Positions 26,952 to 36,119 of a DNA stretch of 64,000 nt are shown here, piece by piece. Numbering within the stretch: position 1 is the first letter of the stretch; each line of letters starts with the position of its first letter. The DNA comes from Lacticaseibacillus chiayiensis (lineage in GTDB: Bacteria > Bacillota > Bacilli > Lactobacillales > Lactobacillaceae). A program made the translations under genes and the position numbers. Location of the stretch: assembly GCF_004123795.1 (NCBI RefSeq), contig NZ_MSSM01000021.1:62001-126000 (forward strand), read 5' to 3'. The notes under the pieces are model-generated. The model searched no databases and had not been told where the DNA came from. It worked only from the letters and a program-made list of their open reading frames with translations.

Positions 26952-29900
26952 GATTGCGGTTTCTCCTTTTTAGAATCTGGTGTCTGCCTATGGTCCGTTG
27001 TGAGGCGGTTGACGACATCTTTCCGTTTTAATTTAGGAACATGATGATAATGGTCAAAGCCGGTTGCCGGATCAAAAAGCATGATACTTTGGTAATCACT
27101 GCGGCTGACGACTTCTGAGGATTGACCGTATTGAAAAGGTGCCAGGTCAATGTTACCAGCCAGAATCTGAGTGGCGGCATCGATAATCAGAGCTCGATTG
27201 TGGGCCAAATAAGCGCGTAAATCATCCGGCGTTAAAATATTCGATTGGCTACGATTGAAGCTGCCATCCTTTTTAAACCCCAACGGAGCAACCTCGCTGG
27301 CGCCGCCGCTTTCCGGTGAAATCGTGCGGTCAACCGCGGCCAGTTCGTCACCACTATTGGCAACCAGAAAACCCAGATATTTGAATTTCTTGAGGCGCTC
27401 AATAACCGGTTCCAACGTCGGCGTGTATTGAAGTGTCGGATCTTGAAGATGGAAATATAATGCCCCGGCCGGTACAAACGGCGGGTCGACAGGAACGTTC
27501 GTCATGGCTTCAATATACGTTAACATTTGCAAAGCAATCCCGTAATAGGCATCACTGTCGTTAAATCGATGCTGGGTACTCTTATAGTCAACAATGATAA
27601 AGCGGCGTGCATTCGGTTCGCGATGAACATCTAAGCGATCGATTTTGCCGCGAACGTTGACGCGCCCACCATGCGGCAACGGCCAGGATAACCCCGGCAA
27701 GCCTTTGGTGTCCCCGATTCGTCCAAATTGTAATTCGGTACGCATTGGGCGAAAACCGCTGCGTTGTTGTTGCTGGTGCATGTTGACCAATACTTGGATC
27801 AGCAGACGGCTTAAACGTTTGGTCAGATAGGTCATCCGATTGGTGCTGCCAAGAATCTCATATCCTGGTTGTTGAGCGATGTCGGTAACCAGTGACGGAA
27901 CCGCAGCAGAGATGGCGGTTGGGTCAACATCTGCCAGTGCCACATGCTCGTCGCGTAGTTGGGTCAAATATCGATCCAGTACCGCATGGAACAGACTGCC
28001 TGTGTCGGCTGGTGAAAGTTCAAACTCCGGACGCGGTTGCAAGAGCAAGCCATACTTGAGAAAATATTCAAAGTGATTGAGATAATACGTTTCAAGCCGG
28101 GAAACCGAGACATTCATATCCCGCCCGTAAAGTTTGATGGCTAAATCCGGATCAAGGTGTCCTGGATCATTTTGGTAGGTTAAGCTACCGGCGAGGCGGC
28201 GGGATAATGTTGCCAAATCGGTTTGTTTCAGCGCCACCAAAACGCTTTGCCACGCTTGACTCAAGGGCAGTTTTTGTTGTTGGGCATTACCCGCGGCGCG
28301 CACAAAGTCACTCAACATTGCCCGCGGACTGCCTAAGACTGTTTCGACTGGCGTTGTCAGCGAAACCGGCGCCCAAGGGGTTGGTGTTAGGTGCAGTGCG
28401 GTTCCCATTTGCTGAAAATAAGGTGAGGCCTGATTCTCGCTGTTCTCTTGGGGGTTTTGGACCGGATAACTCAACGTCAATTCGTCTGACGCTGCCATAA
28501 AGCCTAGGTAGTTAATAAATGGATCGCCTAAAGTCGTTGCCGGTCCCTGTTCAGGCAAGAAACGATCATCCGGGAGCTGGGCAGCCAACAATTGGCGTTC
28601 TTCACTGTTCAACACACCGTCATCGGTTGGAACATCCGGCATGGCCGTATTGGTTGCGCCAATGACGAATACATGTTTTGTCTTCGCTAACCGCACCAAA
28701 CCGGTTTCGGAGATGACAACCGCGTCAAGCGTCGCCGGAATCTGAGTATACGTAGCACTGGCAAATCCAGCCGCGAGCAATTCGTGAAACTGATCGCGGT
28801 CGAATTTAGCATTACCCAAAATAGTGACATAGTCGTCCAATAACGCCGTAAAAGTGATCCACGCCTGCTCATGCGCGCGGCTGCGGGTCAGATCACCCGC
28901 GTCACTGGCAGCTTGCCGCCAAGAGCGCAGTTGATCAACGACGCCATTTGTATCCAACCAGTGATACAGGCTGCCTGCAGCCTCCGCTCCTGTTTTCGCG
29001 GTCTGCCACTGTTTTAGCAACGTTGGTACGGTTTGGGAGATTAACGTTTTAATGGCATTGATCTGCGCGGTTTTAGCAGCTTCCGGATCCATCTGTGGGT
29101 CATCGGCGTCGGGATTGCGTTGAAAATAGCGCCATGCAGCTGGTTGTGTCCACCGTCGCTTACCAGCAATGCCCGTCCGAACCAAGTGATTATCCGTTGT
29201 GTCAACAGCATCTCGGAATTCGGCCAGTGTCATTCCTTTCGGCAGCAATAGTTCTGTGTGCAGCAGACGCATGACATCCTGATACTGGTAATCGTGTTTT
29301 TGAATCGCAAACAGACTTTCCATTAAGACAACTAACGGATGGTCTTTCATCGGTCGCTGTAAATCGGTAAAATGTGGGATCGAGAACTCAGCAAAAATTG
29401 CTGGAATCACGGTTGCATAGGGTTCCAGTCGTCGTGCCAAAATCAGGAAATCTCGATAACGCGCACCGTGACGAACCGCACGATAAATGTGCTGAGCCAC
29501 ATGCCGAAGCTCCTGATACGGATCGGTTGCAATTGCCAGATGAATTTGCTCGGACGTTTCTGGATTCGAAACTGATCGTGGCTGTAAATCAGTATTTGCT
29601 TCCCACCAATTTGCAACTTGCTGCATGCCACGACTGATTTGACGGGGTGCCGCAAACCGATCCGGGCGAACCGGAACTCGCAATGCTTTTGCCTTTTGAT
29701 AAAGTCTTTGGTAAAGCCGGCCAGCGGGTAAAAATAAGTTAGGAGCAACTGGTGGATTAAGCGGATATGGCTTATTCAGTACTAACCCGATCGTCACTTC
29801 GGCAGCCGTTTCGAGCGTGGTTTCGACTAACGCAGACTCAGATGCAGAAAACACGTTAAAATGATTGAGATAGATAAACGTATGACTTAAATCCTGCGTA

Positions 29901-30487
29901 CGCATAGCTTGCTGCAAGCCACTCAGTAAACTTGCGGTCGTGGCATAAGGGCCGATTTCGGCTTCGTACTGATCAAGAATGATCCCCAAGTCGCGCAACT
30001 TCGCACGATGCCGATCACCGGGAGCCAAGGCTGATACCGTATGCATCAAATCTTCAGCAGTGATACGGCCGATCATCAACTCGCTTAATTGATCGGCAAG
30101 TTGCGTCACAAAGCCGGTGTGTTGCGCTTCACCGGCATAAATGGTTAAATCTTCTTGCCGATCAGCCAGAATTTTGGCAACCAACATGGTATTGCTTGCC
30201 TGATCAAGCCGTGGTTGTTGATAAATCGGCGTATTTTTCAAATAAAACCAGGCCAGCCGCGAAAATGACAGTACTTGCACCCGACTCTGAGCATATGCAT
30301 CCATCTCGCCTTGTTGCAATTGGCGCAGGCGTTTGAGAAGATCGATTTCTGCTTCGAATTTAATATGGTTGGGCACTAAAAAGAAAATCTGATTTTGCGG
30401 ATCAGCAGCGAGTTGTTCTTGAATCATGGTCGCCATGGTTTGCGCATGATCCCTTGTTGCGTCACCTAAAATAAACTGCAGCCCCAT
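26948..30487 (-). CDS. addB: AddB/RexB, nuclease subunit B lacking Fe-S cysteines
   Basis: 1179-residue partner of AddA with an inactivated helicase fold and a C-terminal RecB-like nuclease (FIIVDYKSTQHRF near 1000, D-x-K). ATG 30487 is preferred because GAGGAGG lies 7 bases upstream and the protein begins MGLQFILGDATRD, typical of RexB. The longer open frame has no such signal. The N-terminal P-loop is degenerate (LGDATRD, no GKT). B. subtilis AddB holds a [4Fe-4S] cluster with four Cys around the nuclease. Here these positions are replaced (VSRLETYYLNHFEYFL and the C-terminal SDYQSIMLFD), and the whole protein has no cysteine. It is divergent from mvk. Confidence 0.94.
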   Translation of the reverse strand: MGLQFILGDATRDHAQTMATMIQEQLAADPQNQIFFLVPNHIKFEAEIDLLKRLRQLQQGEMDAYAQSRVQVLSFSRLAWFYLKNTPIYQQPRLDQASNTMLVAKILADRQEDLTIYAGEAQHTGFVTQLADQLSELMIGRITAEDLMHTVSALAPGDRHRAKLRDLGIILDQYEAEIGPYATTASLLSGLQQAMRTQDLSHTFIYLNHFNVFSASESALVETTLETAAEVTIGLVLNKPYPLNPPVAPNLFLPAGRLYQRLYQKAKALRVPVRPDRFAAPRQISRGMQQVANWWEANTDLQPRSVSNPETSEQIHLAIATDPYQELRHVAQHIYRAVRHGARYRDFLILARRLEPYATVIPAIFAEFSIPHFTDLQRPMKDHPLVVLMESLFAIQKHDYQYQDVMRLLHTELLLPKGMTLAEFRDAVDTTDNHLVRTGIAGKRRWTQPAAWRYFQRNPDADDPQMDPEAAKTAQINAIKTLISQTVPTLLKQWQTAKTGAEAAGSLYHWLDTNGVVDQLRSWRQAASDAGDLTRSRAHEQAWITFTALLDDYVTILGNAKFDRDQFHELLAAGFASATYTQIPATLDAVVISETGLVRLAKTKHVFVIGATNTAMPDVPTDDGVLNSEERQLLAAQLPDDRFLPEQGPATTLGDPFINYLGFMAASDELTLSYPVQNPQENSENQASPYFQQMGTALHLTPTPWAPVSLTTPVETVLGSPRAMLSDFVRAAGNAQQQKLPLSQAWQSVLVALKQTDLATLSRRLAGSLTYQNDPGHLDPDLAIKLYGRDMNVSVSRLETYYLNHFEYFLKYGLLLQPRPEFELSPADTGSLFHAVLDRYLTQLRDEHVALADVDPTAISAAVPSLVTDIAQQPGYEILGSTNRMTYLTKRLSRLLIQVLVNMHQQQQRSGFRPMRTELQFGRIGDTKGLPGLSWPLPHGGRVNVRGKIDRLDVHREPNARRFIIVDYKSTQHRFNDSDAYYGIALQMLTYIEAMTNVPVDPPFVPAGALYFHLQDPTLQYTPTLEPVIERLKKFKYLGFLVANSGDELAAVDRTISPESGGASEVAPLGFKKDGSFNRSQSNILTPDDLRAYLAHNRALIIDAATQILAGNIDLAPFQYGQSSEVVSRSDYQSIMLFDPATGFDHYHHVPKLKRKDVVNRLTTDHRQTPDSKKEKPQS

Positions 30488-30527
30488 GCTGTGCCTCCTC
30501 GACGTTTCAATCAATGGTGATGATGAC

Positions 30528-30548
30528 TTATGCTTTAGTCTAGCATAA
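30528..30548. promoter_or_regulatory. Perfect 7-7-7 inverted repeat between addB and mvk
   Basis: TTATGCT, seven bases, AGCATAA, lying 41 bases upstream of the addB start and 63 upstream of mvk. The right arm read on the minus strand also looks like a -10 element (TATGCT) for addB. It could be an operator or coincidence of promoter sequence. Confidence 0.4.
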
Positions 30549-30610
30549 CTAAGTAGTGTCCGATCGGCGTTTGCGCTATCATAAGTAAAGAATATTAACG
30601 AGGTGTTTAT

Positions 30611-31546
30611 ATGGAAATCGGGACGGGTAAAAGTTATGCAAAAATTATTCTTATTGGGGAGCACGCGGTCGTTTATGGGGAACCGGCTATTGCGCTTCCA
30701 GTCAAAAGCATCGGCTTGTCAGCGCGGGTGGCACCGTTGCCTGATGGTCGCCAAGAGGTCACGTCGGCTTTTTTTAACGGTGATTTGAACGCTGGCCAGC
30801 TGACCAACTTTGCCGGAATTGCCATGCTGATTCGCCGGTTGCTTGTATTCTTTGATGCTACTGATCAGGGCTTTCACCTCACCATTACCAGCGCATTGCC
30901 ATCTGAGCGAGGGATGGGATCCTCAGCAGCAACTGCGGTGGCGGTTGTGCGAGCCTTTTATGATGCGTTTCAGACAGCGTTGACGCGCACGGCTTTGCTG
31001 AATTGGGCCGATATTTCCGAAAAAGCGTTACATGGTAATCCCAGTGGCTTGGACGCGGCTACGGCCAGTGCGGAGAAGCCGCAGTGGTTTGTTCGTGGCA
31101 AATCATTGCGTTCAATCATGATGCCGCGGAATGGCGTCTTGCTTATTGCTGATACCGGCATCGCAGGTCAAACCAAAATTGCAGTTGATCTTGTCGCGCG
31201 GAAGCTTAAACAGGAACCTAAAGTTTATCGACCGCTTATTACGGACATCGGCACAGCAGTTCGTCAGGCAGCGCTGGCTTTGGCTCAGGATGACATCATC
31301 ACGTTAGGGCAACTATTGAACCGCGATCAGACAGATCTAGCGGCACTTGGCGTCAGCAGTCCGGAGTTGGATCGGTTGATTAATGTCGCTCTCGATCATG
31401 GCGCATATGGTGCCAAATTAACCGGTTCCGGCATGGGCGGCTGTATGATTGCCCTTGCCGCAGAAGACCAGGCTGCGACGATTATTCAGGCGCTTAAAGC
31501 AGCTAATGCGGTTAAAGTCTGGGAATACCACTTTGAAACGAAATGA
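30611..31546 (+). CDS. mvk: Mevalonate kinase
   Basis: Phosphorylates mevalonate with ATP, the first kinase of the mevalonate route to isopentenyl diphosphate. GHMP-kinase fold, 311 residues. N-terminal KIILIGEHAVVYGEPAIALP near 12-31, ATP-binding LPSERGMGSSAATAVAV near 96-113 (PxxxGLGSSAA type), a catalytic-Asp region GNPSGLDAATA near 142, and C-terminal KLTGSGMGGCMIAL near 268. The start follows ACGAGGTGTTTAT, with GAGGTG well placed. First gene of mvk-mvaD-fni, 7 bases before mvaD. Lactobacilli use this pathway instead of the MEP pathway for isoprenoids, including undecaprenyl phosphate. Confidence 0.96.
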   Translation: MEIGTGKSYAKIILIGEHAVVYGEPAIALPVKSIGLSARVAPLPDGRQEVTSAFFNGDLNAGQLTNFAGIAMLIRRLLVFFDATDQGFHLTITSALPSERGMGSSAATAVAVVRAFYDAFQTALTRTALLNWADISEKALHGNPSGLDAATASAEKPQWFVRGKSLRSIMMPRNGVLLIADTGIAGQTKIAVDLVARKLKQEPKVYRPLITDIGTAVRQAALALAQDDIITLGQLLNRDQTDLAALGVSSPELDRLINVALDHGAYGAKLTGSGMGGCMIALAAEDQAATIIQALKAANAVKVWEYHFETK

Positions 31547-31553
31547 GGCACCT

Positions 31554-32558
31554 ATGACAACTTATGTACGTGCACATACGAATATTGCGCTGATTAAATA
31601 CTGGGGTAAAGCCAATAAGCGGCTTATGTTACCGGCAACGAGCAGTATTTCCCTGACGCTGAACGATTTTTATACAGATACAGCGGTGACGTTTGATTCA
31701 GCACTTTCAGAAGATCAGTTTGTCCTCAATAATCAACCACAATCACCGGTCGCTGTTAGCCGGTTTTTGGATCATGTCCGGAAGTTAGCCAATGTCAAAA
31801 CCCGTGCCCGGGTGATCTCGTTGAACCACGTGCCAACTGCGGCCGGTTTGGCCAGTTCTGCCTCGGCATTTGCTGCACTGGCATTGGCCGCCAGCCGCGC
31901 CGCCGGTTTAAACTTATCACCCATCGATTTATCGCGCTTGGCAAGGCGCGGATCCGGCTCGGCAACACGATCGATTTTTGGCGGTGCCGTCATCTGGCAT
32001 CGTGGCTTTGATGATACCTCTTCATTTGCCGAACCCTTGGCGATTCAGCCGACGTTACCGTTACGCATGTTGGTTGTTACCGTTTCAGATCAGAAAAAAA
32101 CGGTCAGTTCCCGCACCGGCATGGCTAATACCGCCGCAACCAGCCCTTATTACCAGGCGTGGGTGAAGGCTAACGAATCCTTGATAAGCCCCATGATCAC
32201 GGCGCTGGCCGAAGACGATTTTGCCACGATCGGCGCGCTCACCGAATTGTCCAGTATGCGCATGCACGCTGCGATCATGGCTGAGGAACCGCCATTTACC
32301 TATTTTCTGCCAGAAACCTTACGCGCATGGCAACTCGTGCAGGAACAGCGCCGGCTAGGTATTCCCGCTTTCGTCACAATGGACGCGGGACCCAATGTCA
32401 AAATTCTCACGACGGCACCCTATGTGGATGTGCTCATGACTGCATTGCGGCCAGCTTTCGGTGATCGCATTCTCAGCACCCAAATTGGCCCTGATGCCCA
32501 GATGATCACAAAGGAGCAATTTCATGACACAGAGTCAACAATCACATCGCAAGGATGA
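31554..32558 (+). CDS. mvaD: Diphosphomevalonate decarboxylase
   Basis: ATP-dependent decarboxylation of mevalonate diphosphate to isopentenyl diphosphate. 334 residues, a GHMP-superfamily member. N-terminal HTNIALIKYWGKANKRLMLP near 6-25 is the family signature, with TSSISLTL following. The ATP loop is PTAAGLASSASAFAALALA near 92-110. The catalytic Asp lies in TMDAGPNVKIL near 277. ATG 31554 lies 7 bases after the mvk stop, with GAGGCACCT upstream. A longer in-frame extension into mvk is rejected. Its end overlaps fni by 35 bases, leaving no room for the phosphomevalonate kinase gene that should provide its substrate. Confidence 0.96.
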   Translation: MTTYVRAHTNIALIKYWGKANKRLMLPATSSISLTLNDFYTDTAVTFDSALSEDQFVLNNQPQSPVAVSRFLDHVRKLANVKTRARVISLNHVPTAAGLASSASAFAALALAASRAAGLNLSPIDLSRLARRGSGSATRSIFGGAVIWHRGFDDTSSFAEPLAIQPTLPLRMLVVTVSDQKKTVSSRTGMANTAATSPYYQAWVKANESLISPMITALAEDDFATIGALTELSSMRMHAAIMAEEPPFTYFLPETLRAWQLVQEQRRLGIPAFVTMDAGPNVKILTTAPYVDVLMTALRPAFGDRILSTQIGPDAQMITKEQFHDTESTITSQG

Positions 32559-33558
32559 ACATGTCTTCTTGGCAGAAAAATATTTTAAAGCCGATGCTAA
32601 TGCCGGGTTTGATCAAATTCGATTGCTTCATCGTGCGCTTCCGGAGACGGCCTTAGCTGACGTTGATCTGACGCCACCGTTGCCTTTTGGCTGGCGCTGG
32701 CCGATTTATATTAACGCGATGACTGGCGGTTCCCCGCAAACCGGCAAATTGAATGCCCAACTCGGTCAATTGGCAAATGCGTTGGGTGTCGCCATTGCCA
32801 GTGGTTCGCAGTCAGTCGCCTTGCATGATCCTGAGTTGAGTTCAACGTTCACAACACTACGTCAGCATAATCCTGATGGTTTTATTTTTGCTAACATTGG
32901 TGCTGGCCATGATGTGCAGGCGACCATGAAAGCTGTGACCATGTTGCAGGCGGATGCGCTGGAGGTGCATTTGAATGCGGCGCAGGAAGTGATCATGCCT
33001 GAAGGTGATCGCGACTTTTTATGGCAAAAAAACATTCAGGCGATCGTGGCAGGAGTTTCCGTTCCGGTGGTGGTAAAAGAAGTTGGTAATGGATTCATTC
33101 GTGAAGACTTGCAGACTTTGCAACAGTTGGGTGTTCGCTATGTCGATGTAGGTGGGCGCGGCGGCACCAATTTTGCTATTATTGAAAATGCGCGTCGGCC
33201 GCAACAGGACTTTGGGTATATGCGAGACTGGGGCCAGACAACGGCTGAATCGCTGCTTGAGGCCCGTGGCTTGCCGCTGGCGATTCTGGCGACCGGTGGC
33301 GTTCGTTCGCCGCTGGACGTGGTCAAAGCGCAACGGTTAGGTGCCCAAGCGGTCGGGATTAGCGGGCTTGTGCTTCATCATTTGATTCAAACCGGCTATA
33401 GTGCGACACTCGCGTATTTTCAGAAGTTTCTACACCAGATTCGACAACTCTATGCGCTGCTTGGCGTCACAAACTGGCGCGCGTTGCAAACTGCTCCCGC
33501 CCTTCTCAGCACTGAACTGGAGCATTATCGCCGTGCCCGCAATTTGCCGATGATTTGA
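32524..33558 (+). CDS. fni: Type 2 isopentenyl-diphosphate delta-isomerase
   Basis: FMN- and NADPH-dependent interconversion of isopentenyl and dimethylallyl diphosphate. 344 residues, TIM-barrel. N-terminal RKDEHVFLAEKYF near 9-21, YINAMTGGSPQTGKLN near 63-78 (FMN phosphate), SGSQSVAL near 96, HLNAAQEVIMPEGD near 148, KEVGNGF near 185, GGRGGTNFA near 208, and ATGGVRSPLDV near 258 with a GAQAVGISG flavin loop. ATG 32524 has AAAGGAGC upstream and lies inside the end of mvaD, indicating translational coupling. It closes the mevalonate operon, with a strong terminator after it. Confidence 0.96.
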   Translation: MTQSQQSHRKDEHVFLAEKYFKADANAGFDQIRLLHRALPETALADVDLTPPLPFGWRWPIYINAMTGGSPQTGKLNAQLGQLANALGVAIASGSQSVALHDPELSSTFTTLRQHNPDGFIFANIGAGHDVQATMKAVTMLQADALEVHLNAAQEVIMPEGDRDFLWQKNIQAIVAGVSVPVVVKEVGNGFIREDLQTLQQLGVRYVDVGGRGGTNFAIIENARRPQQDFGYMRDWGQTTAESLLEARGLPLAILATGGVRSPLDVVKAQRLGAQAVGISGLVLHHLIQTGYSATLAYFQKFLHQIRQLYALLGVTNWRALQTAPALLSTELEHYRRARNLPMI

Positions 33559-33575
33559 CCGTTAACAACGGGCCA

Positions 33576-33630
33576 ACAAAAAAAGATGATCTGAGAGTCA
33601 AAAATCAAACTCTTGGATCATCTTTTTTAT
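33576..33630. terminator. Bidirectional terminator between fni and the rRNA methyltransferase gene
   Basis: AAAAAAAGATGATC with GAGAGT pairs with ACTCT and GATCATCTTTTTT across a short loop, with A and T runs on both flanks. It serves two convergent genes. Confidence 0.9.
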
Positions 33631-33642
33631 ACTGCTTACTGG

Positions 33643-34974
33643 CTAAATGCGTAACCCTTTTGGATAAAAGTTTTTGATGGTGCCATTGACTATTTTACCG
33701 ATCGCGAAGGGTTTGTGTTCAAACGTCAGTAACGCAAATCGCTTACCAGTGGCTGTTACCGATAAAGTTTCACCATGACGATAACGGGCATAACCATCCT
33801 GATCGACTTCGATGACTGTCTGAAACGTTTTTGGCGATAACGCGGTGGCCAAACTGTGACTGGGTTCGAAGCGTTTTTTGCGAAAACTGCCAAGTTCCAA
33901 CCCTGCCCGCACCACTTTTACCCGATCAAACGGCAGCATGGTTGATGGTAGCAATGACAAGAAATCACCGTGGCGATAAAGCTGGCCGGATAACGACTGA
34001 TTTAAGCTGGTTGTGAAAAAGTCACGAACCATATCCATTGCTGGCTTGGCCAATGGTTTCAGTGAAAGCGTTGCAGCGGTGCGCACTGGCTTTTCGCCTG
34101 CCAAGCGTAGTTTAGCAACAAAATGGCCTTCACCCCGCAGCCGATGCGGAAACAGGCGCACCGTTTTGGCTAACGCTGGATTCCCATCGGCCCATTCAGG
34201 TCGCCCGGTTTCCATTCCTGGATAGGTTTTGATGGGCTCAAGCGTCATATCATAGTTTGTTAGTAACCATGCGACGATTTGCTCGTCTTCTTCCGGGCTA
34301 AAGGTGCAAGTTGAATAAATCAAATTGCCCCCGGGTTGCAGCATTTTAACAGCCGCCTGCAGAATCTGCTTTTGTCTGGCAGCACATTCAGCCGGATAAT
34401 CGCGATGCCAATATTGAACCGCGTCTGGATCTTTGCGAAACATACCTTCGCCCGAACACGGTGCATCAACCAGAATCCGGTCAAAAGTTTGCGGCCAGGC
34501 CTTTGCCAGCGTGTCAGGATCATTATTGGTCACCAGAATGTTTCGACTGCCCCAGCGTTCAAGATTGCCGGATAGCACTTTGGAACGCGCCGGGTTAATT
34601 TCATTGCTGACGAGCAAGCCAGTGCCATCTAGATAGCTGGCCAATTGCGTCGACTTGCCTCCCGGGGCAGCACAGAGATCGAGAACCCGCTCACCAGCTT
34701 GCGGCGCCGCGACCGTGCCCACAAACTGAGCACTGGGTTCCTGACTGTAAACAAGGCCCGCAACGTGATCAATATCATTACCGGCAATTTTGCCATAATA
34801 TCCCCAGGGACTCCAAGGAACAGGATCATTCATTGCTTCATCCAGCGGCCAGGGTTTGGCGGGATCACGCCGGAAACCACTCACCGGTTCTGCATCAAAG
34901 CTGGCCAAAAAAGCCGCCGCGTCCGTCCCCAATAACCGGTTATATTTTTCTTTAAAAGCTTCAGGTAGTTGCAC
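33643..34974 (-). CDS. RsmF/RsmB-family rRNA cytosine-C5 methyltransferase
   Basis: Predicted S-adenosylmethionine-dependent m5C methyltransferase of the NOL1/NOP2/Sun family, probably acting on 16S rRNA (RsmF/YebU-like). 443 residues. Motif I is VLDLCAAPGGKSTQLA near 96-111. The two catalytic cysteines are in VDAPCSGEGMFRKD near 170 (motif IV) and YSTCTFSPEEDE near 222 (motif VI). The C-terminal 150 residues form the RNA-recognition extension seen in YebU-like proteins. The start overlaps the end of the upstream FtsX-like gene by 14 bases, so the two are coupled although functionally unrelated. The exact target base is not predictable. Confidence 0.93.
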   Translation of the reverse strand: MQLPEAFKEKYNRLLGTDAAAFLASFDAEPVSGFRRDPAKPWPLDEAMNDPVPWSPWGYYGKIAGNDIDHVAGLVYSQEPSAQFVGTVAAPQAGERVLDLCAAPGGKSTQLASYLDGTGLLVSNEINPARSKVLSGNLERWGSRNILVTNNDPDTLAKAWPQTFDRILVDAPCSGEGMFRKDPDAVQYWHRDYPAECAARQKQILQAAVKMLQPGGNLIYSTCTFSPEEDEQIVAWLLTNYDMTLEPIKTYPGMETGRPEWADGNPALAKTVRLFPHRLRGEGHFVAKLRLAGEKPVRTAATLSLKPLAKPAMDMVRDFFTTSLNQSLSGQLYRHGDFLSLLPSTMLPFDRVKVVRAGLELGSFRKKRFEPSHSLATALSPKTFQTVIEVDQDGYARYRHGETLSVTATGKRFALLTFEHKPFAIGKIVNGTIKNFYPKGLRI

Positions 34975-35914
34975 TTGTGCGATCCTTTCTGCGAATCAAG
35001 TAGCGCAGGAAAACAGTGGTGGCAATCGTTAAAATAACCAGAAAACTCCAGATGTTGGTTCTGGTGGTGAAGTAGAACCACCAATTAGCAAACAAACCGC
35101 CAAGAAAAAGGCTAATACCCACATGACTGGCGCAACTGGACAAAACACCCCGCAGATATCTAGCGCGCATATTGATTTCCAAGCCGGATGTCTGTAATGG
35201 CCCGATCATCGTCACCATCAACAAACTCAAAAGCCCTGCCCCCATCAGCAATAGCCCACAGAATAAAGCGGTTTGCCCATAAGTTCGCCACCAGGTAGCC
35301 GCATCGTTATCGCTGAAATGAACCCGATGAACGCGACTTGCCCGTAAAATAGTCTTCAATGTCTTGCTGTGCTGGTTAGCGCCATCAACGTAAATTTTAA
35401 CGTGCTTTAAGGTCAGCCCTTCATTGGCCATATTCGGCGAAGCATTCAGAAAAACCGCCTTGTTAAGTGGGCTTCCCTTACGCGTACCGACTGTTCCCAA
35501 GACTGGAATGTACTGGCCGTTAACACTCAGATAACGTTGATTATTGCCAGTATAAAGCTTATCTGCTAAATCATGACCGACCACCGCCACTGGCAGACTT
35601 GATGCAAAATCGCCCGTTGAAAACCACTGCCCGCTTTCTACTGGGAGACTCGCCACCGACCCACGTTGATAAACGTAAACCAACTGTTTCGTCACAAACT
35701 GTACCTGGTAACCGGAAAAATCGGTTTTTTCAAGCTCAGCCACAGCCTTCGTCACACTTCGCGAACTACTCGTGACATATTCTTGTGCCATTTCAGACAT
35801 GCCAAGATGATCCAGCTGGCTGGCATATTCATTTTGATCATGCTGCGACCAAACCAACCCAGCCAAAATTGCCAAGCCGATCCATAGAAAATCAATCAAA
35901 AATAATTTTTTCAC
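34961..35914 (-). CDS. Membrane protein resembling a MacB/FtsX-type ABC permease, without an ATPase partner
   Basis: 317 residues with FtsX-superfamily topology: one N-terminal transmembrane segment (about 5-23), a large extracytoplasmic domain (about 24-200) and three C-terminal transmembrane segments (about 208-232, 255-277, 283-302). The external domain has MacB-like turns: ESGQWFSTGDFASSLPVAVVGHDLADKLY and a YLSVNGQYIPVLGTVG strand. In known systems such permeases pair with an ATP-binding subunit for lipoprotein release, toxin or peptide export, or signalling. None is encoded here, so it is an orphan or works with a distant ATPase. It overlaps the downstream methyltransferase gene by 14 bases. 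Function unknown. Confidence 0.8.
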   Translation of the reverse strand: MKKLFLIDFLWIGLAILAGLVWSQHDQNEYASQLDHLGMSEMAQEYVTSSSRSVTKAVAELEKTDFSGYQVQFVTKQLVYVYQRGSVASLPVESGQWFSTGDFASSLPVAVVGHDLADKLYTGNNQRYLSVNGQYIPVLGTVGTRKGSPLNKAVFLNASPNMANEGLTLKHVKIYVDGANQHSKTLKTILRASRVHRVHFSDNDAATWWRTYGQTALFCGLLLMGAGLLSLLMVTMIGPLQTSGLEINMRARYLRGVLSSCASHVGISLFLGGLFANWWFYFTTRTNIWSFLVILTIATTVFLRYLIRRKDRTSATT

Positions 35915-35925
35915 GAGACCCTCCT

Positions 35926-36051
35926 GTGAGCTGAGCGTTAGCCGACGCGCTTAGAAACCGGAGTGTAGGTGGCCTCAGTCGTGATGGCCCGGCTTAGGCC
36001 ATTGTGACTGAGGCCCTTACACGCAGTCCCTGCGTCCGCGAACGCGTTATG
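35926..36051 (-). repeat. Single palindromic repeat (family locus 4, reverse orientation)
   Basis: The inner stem pairs GGCCTCAGTCGTGATGGCC with GGCCATTGTGACTGAGGCC. Three positions are G-T pairs in the plus-strand reading, so it can still pair as RNA. It has the conserved border GAGCG...CGCG and the CGGAG internal loop of the family. It fills most of the gap between the FtsX-like gene and the gene at 36120. Confidence 0.88.
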
Positions 36052-36119
36052 GTGACAGCAAACTTGCTTTCAAGCTAACAATACACTATCAAAAACAGTC
36101 CATACCCTAACAGCCAGCA

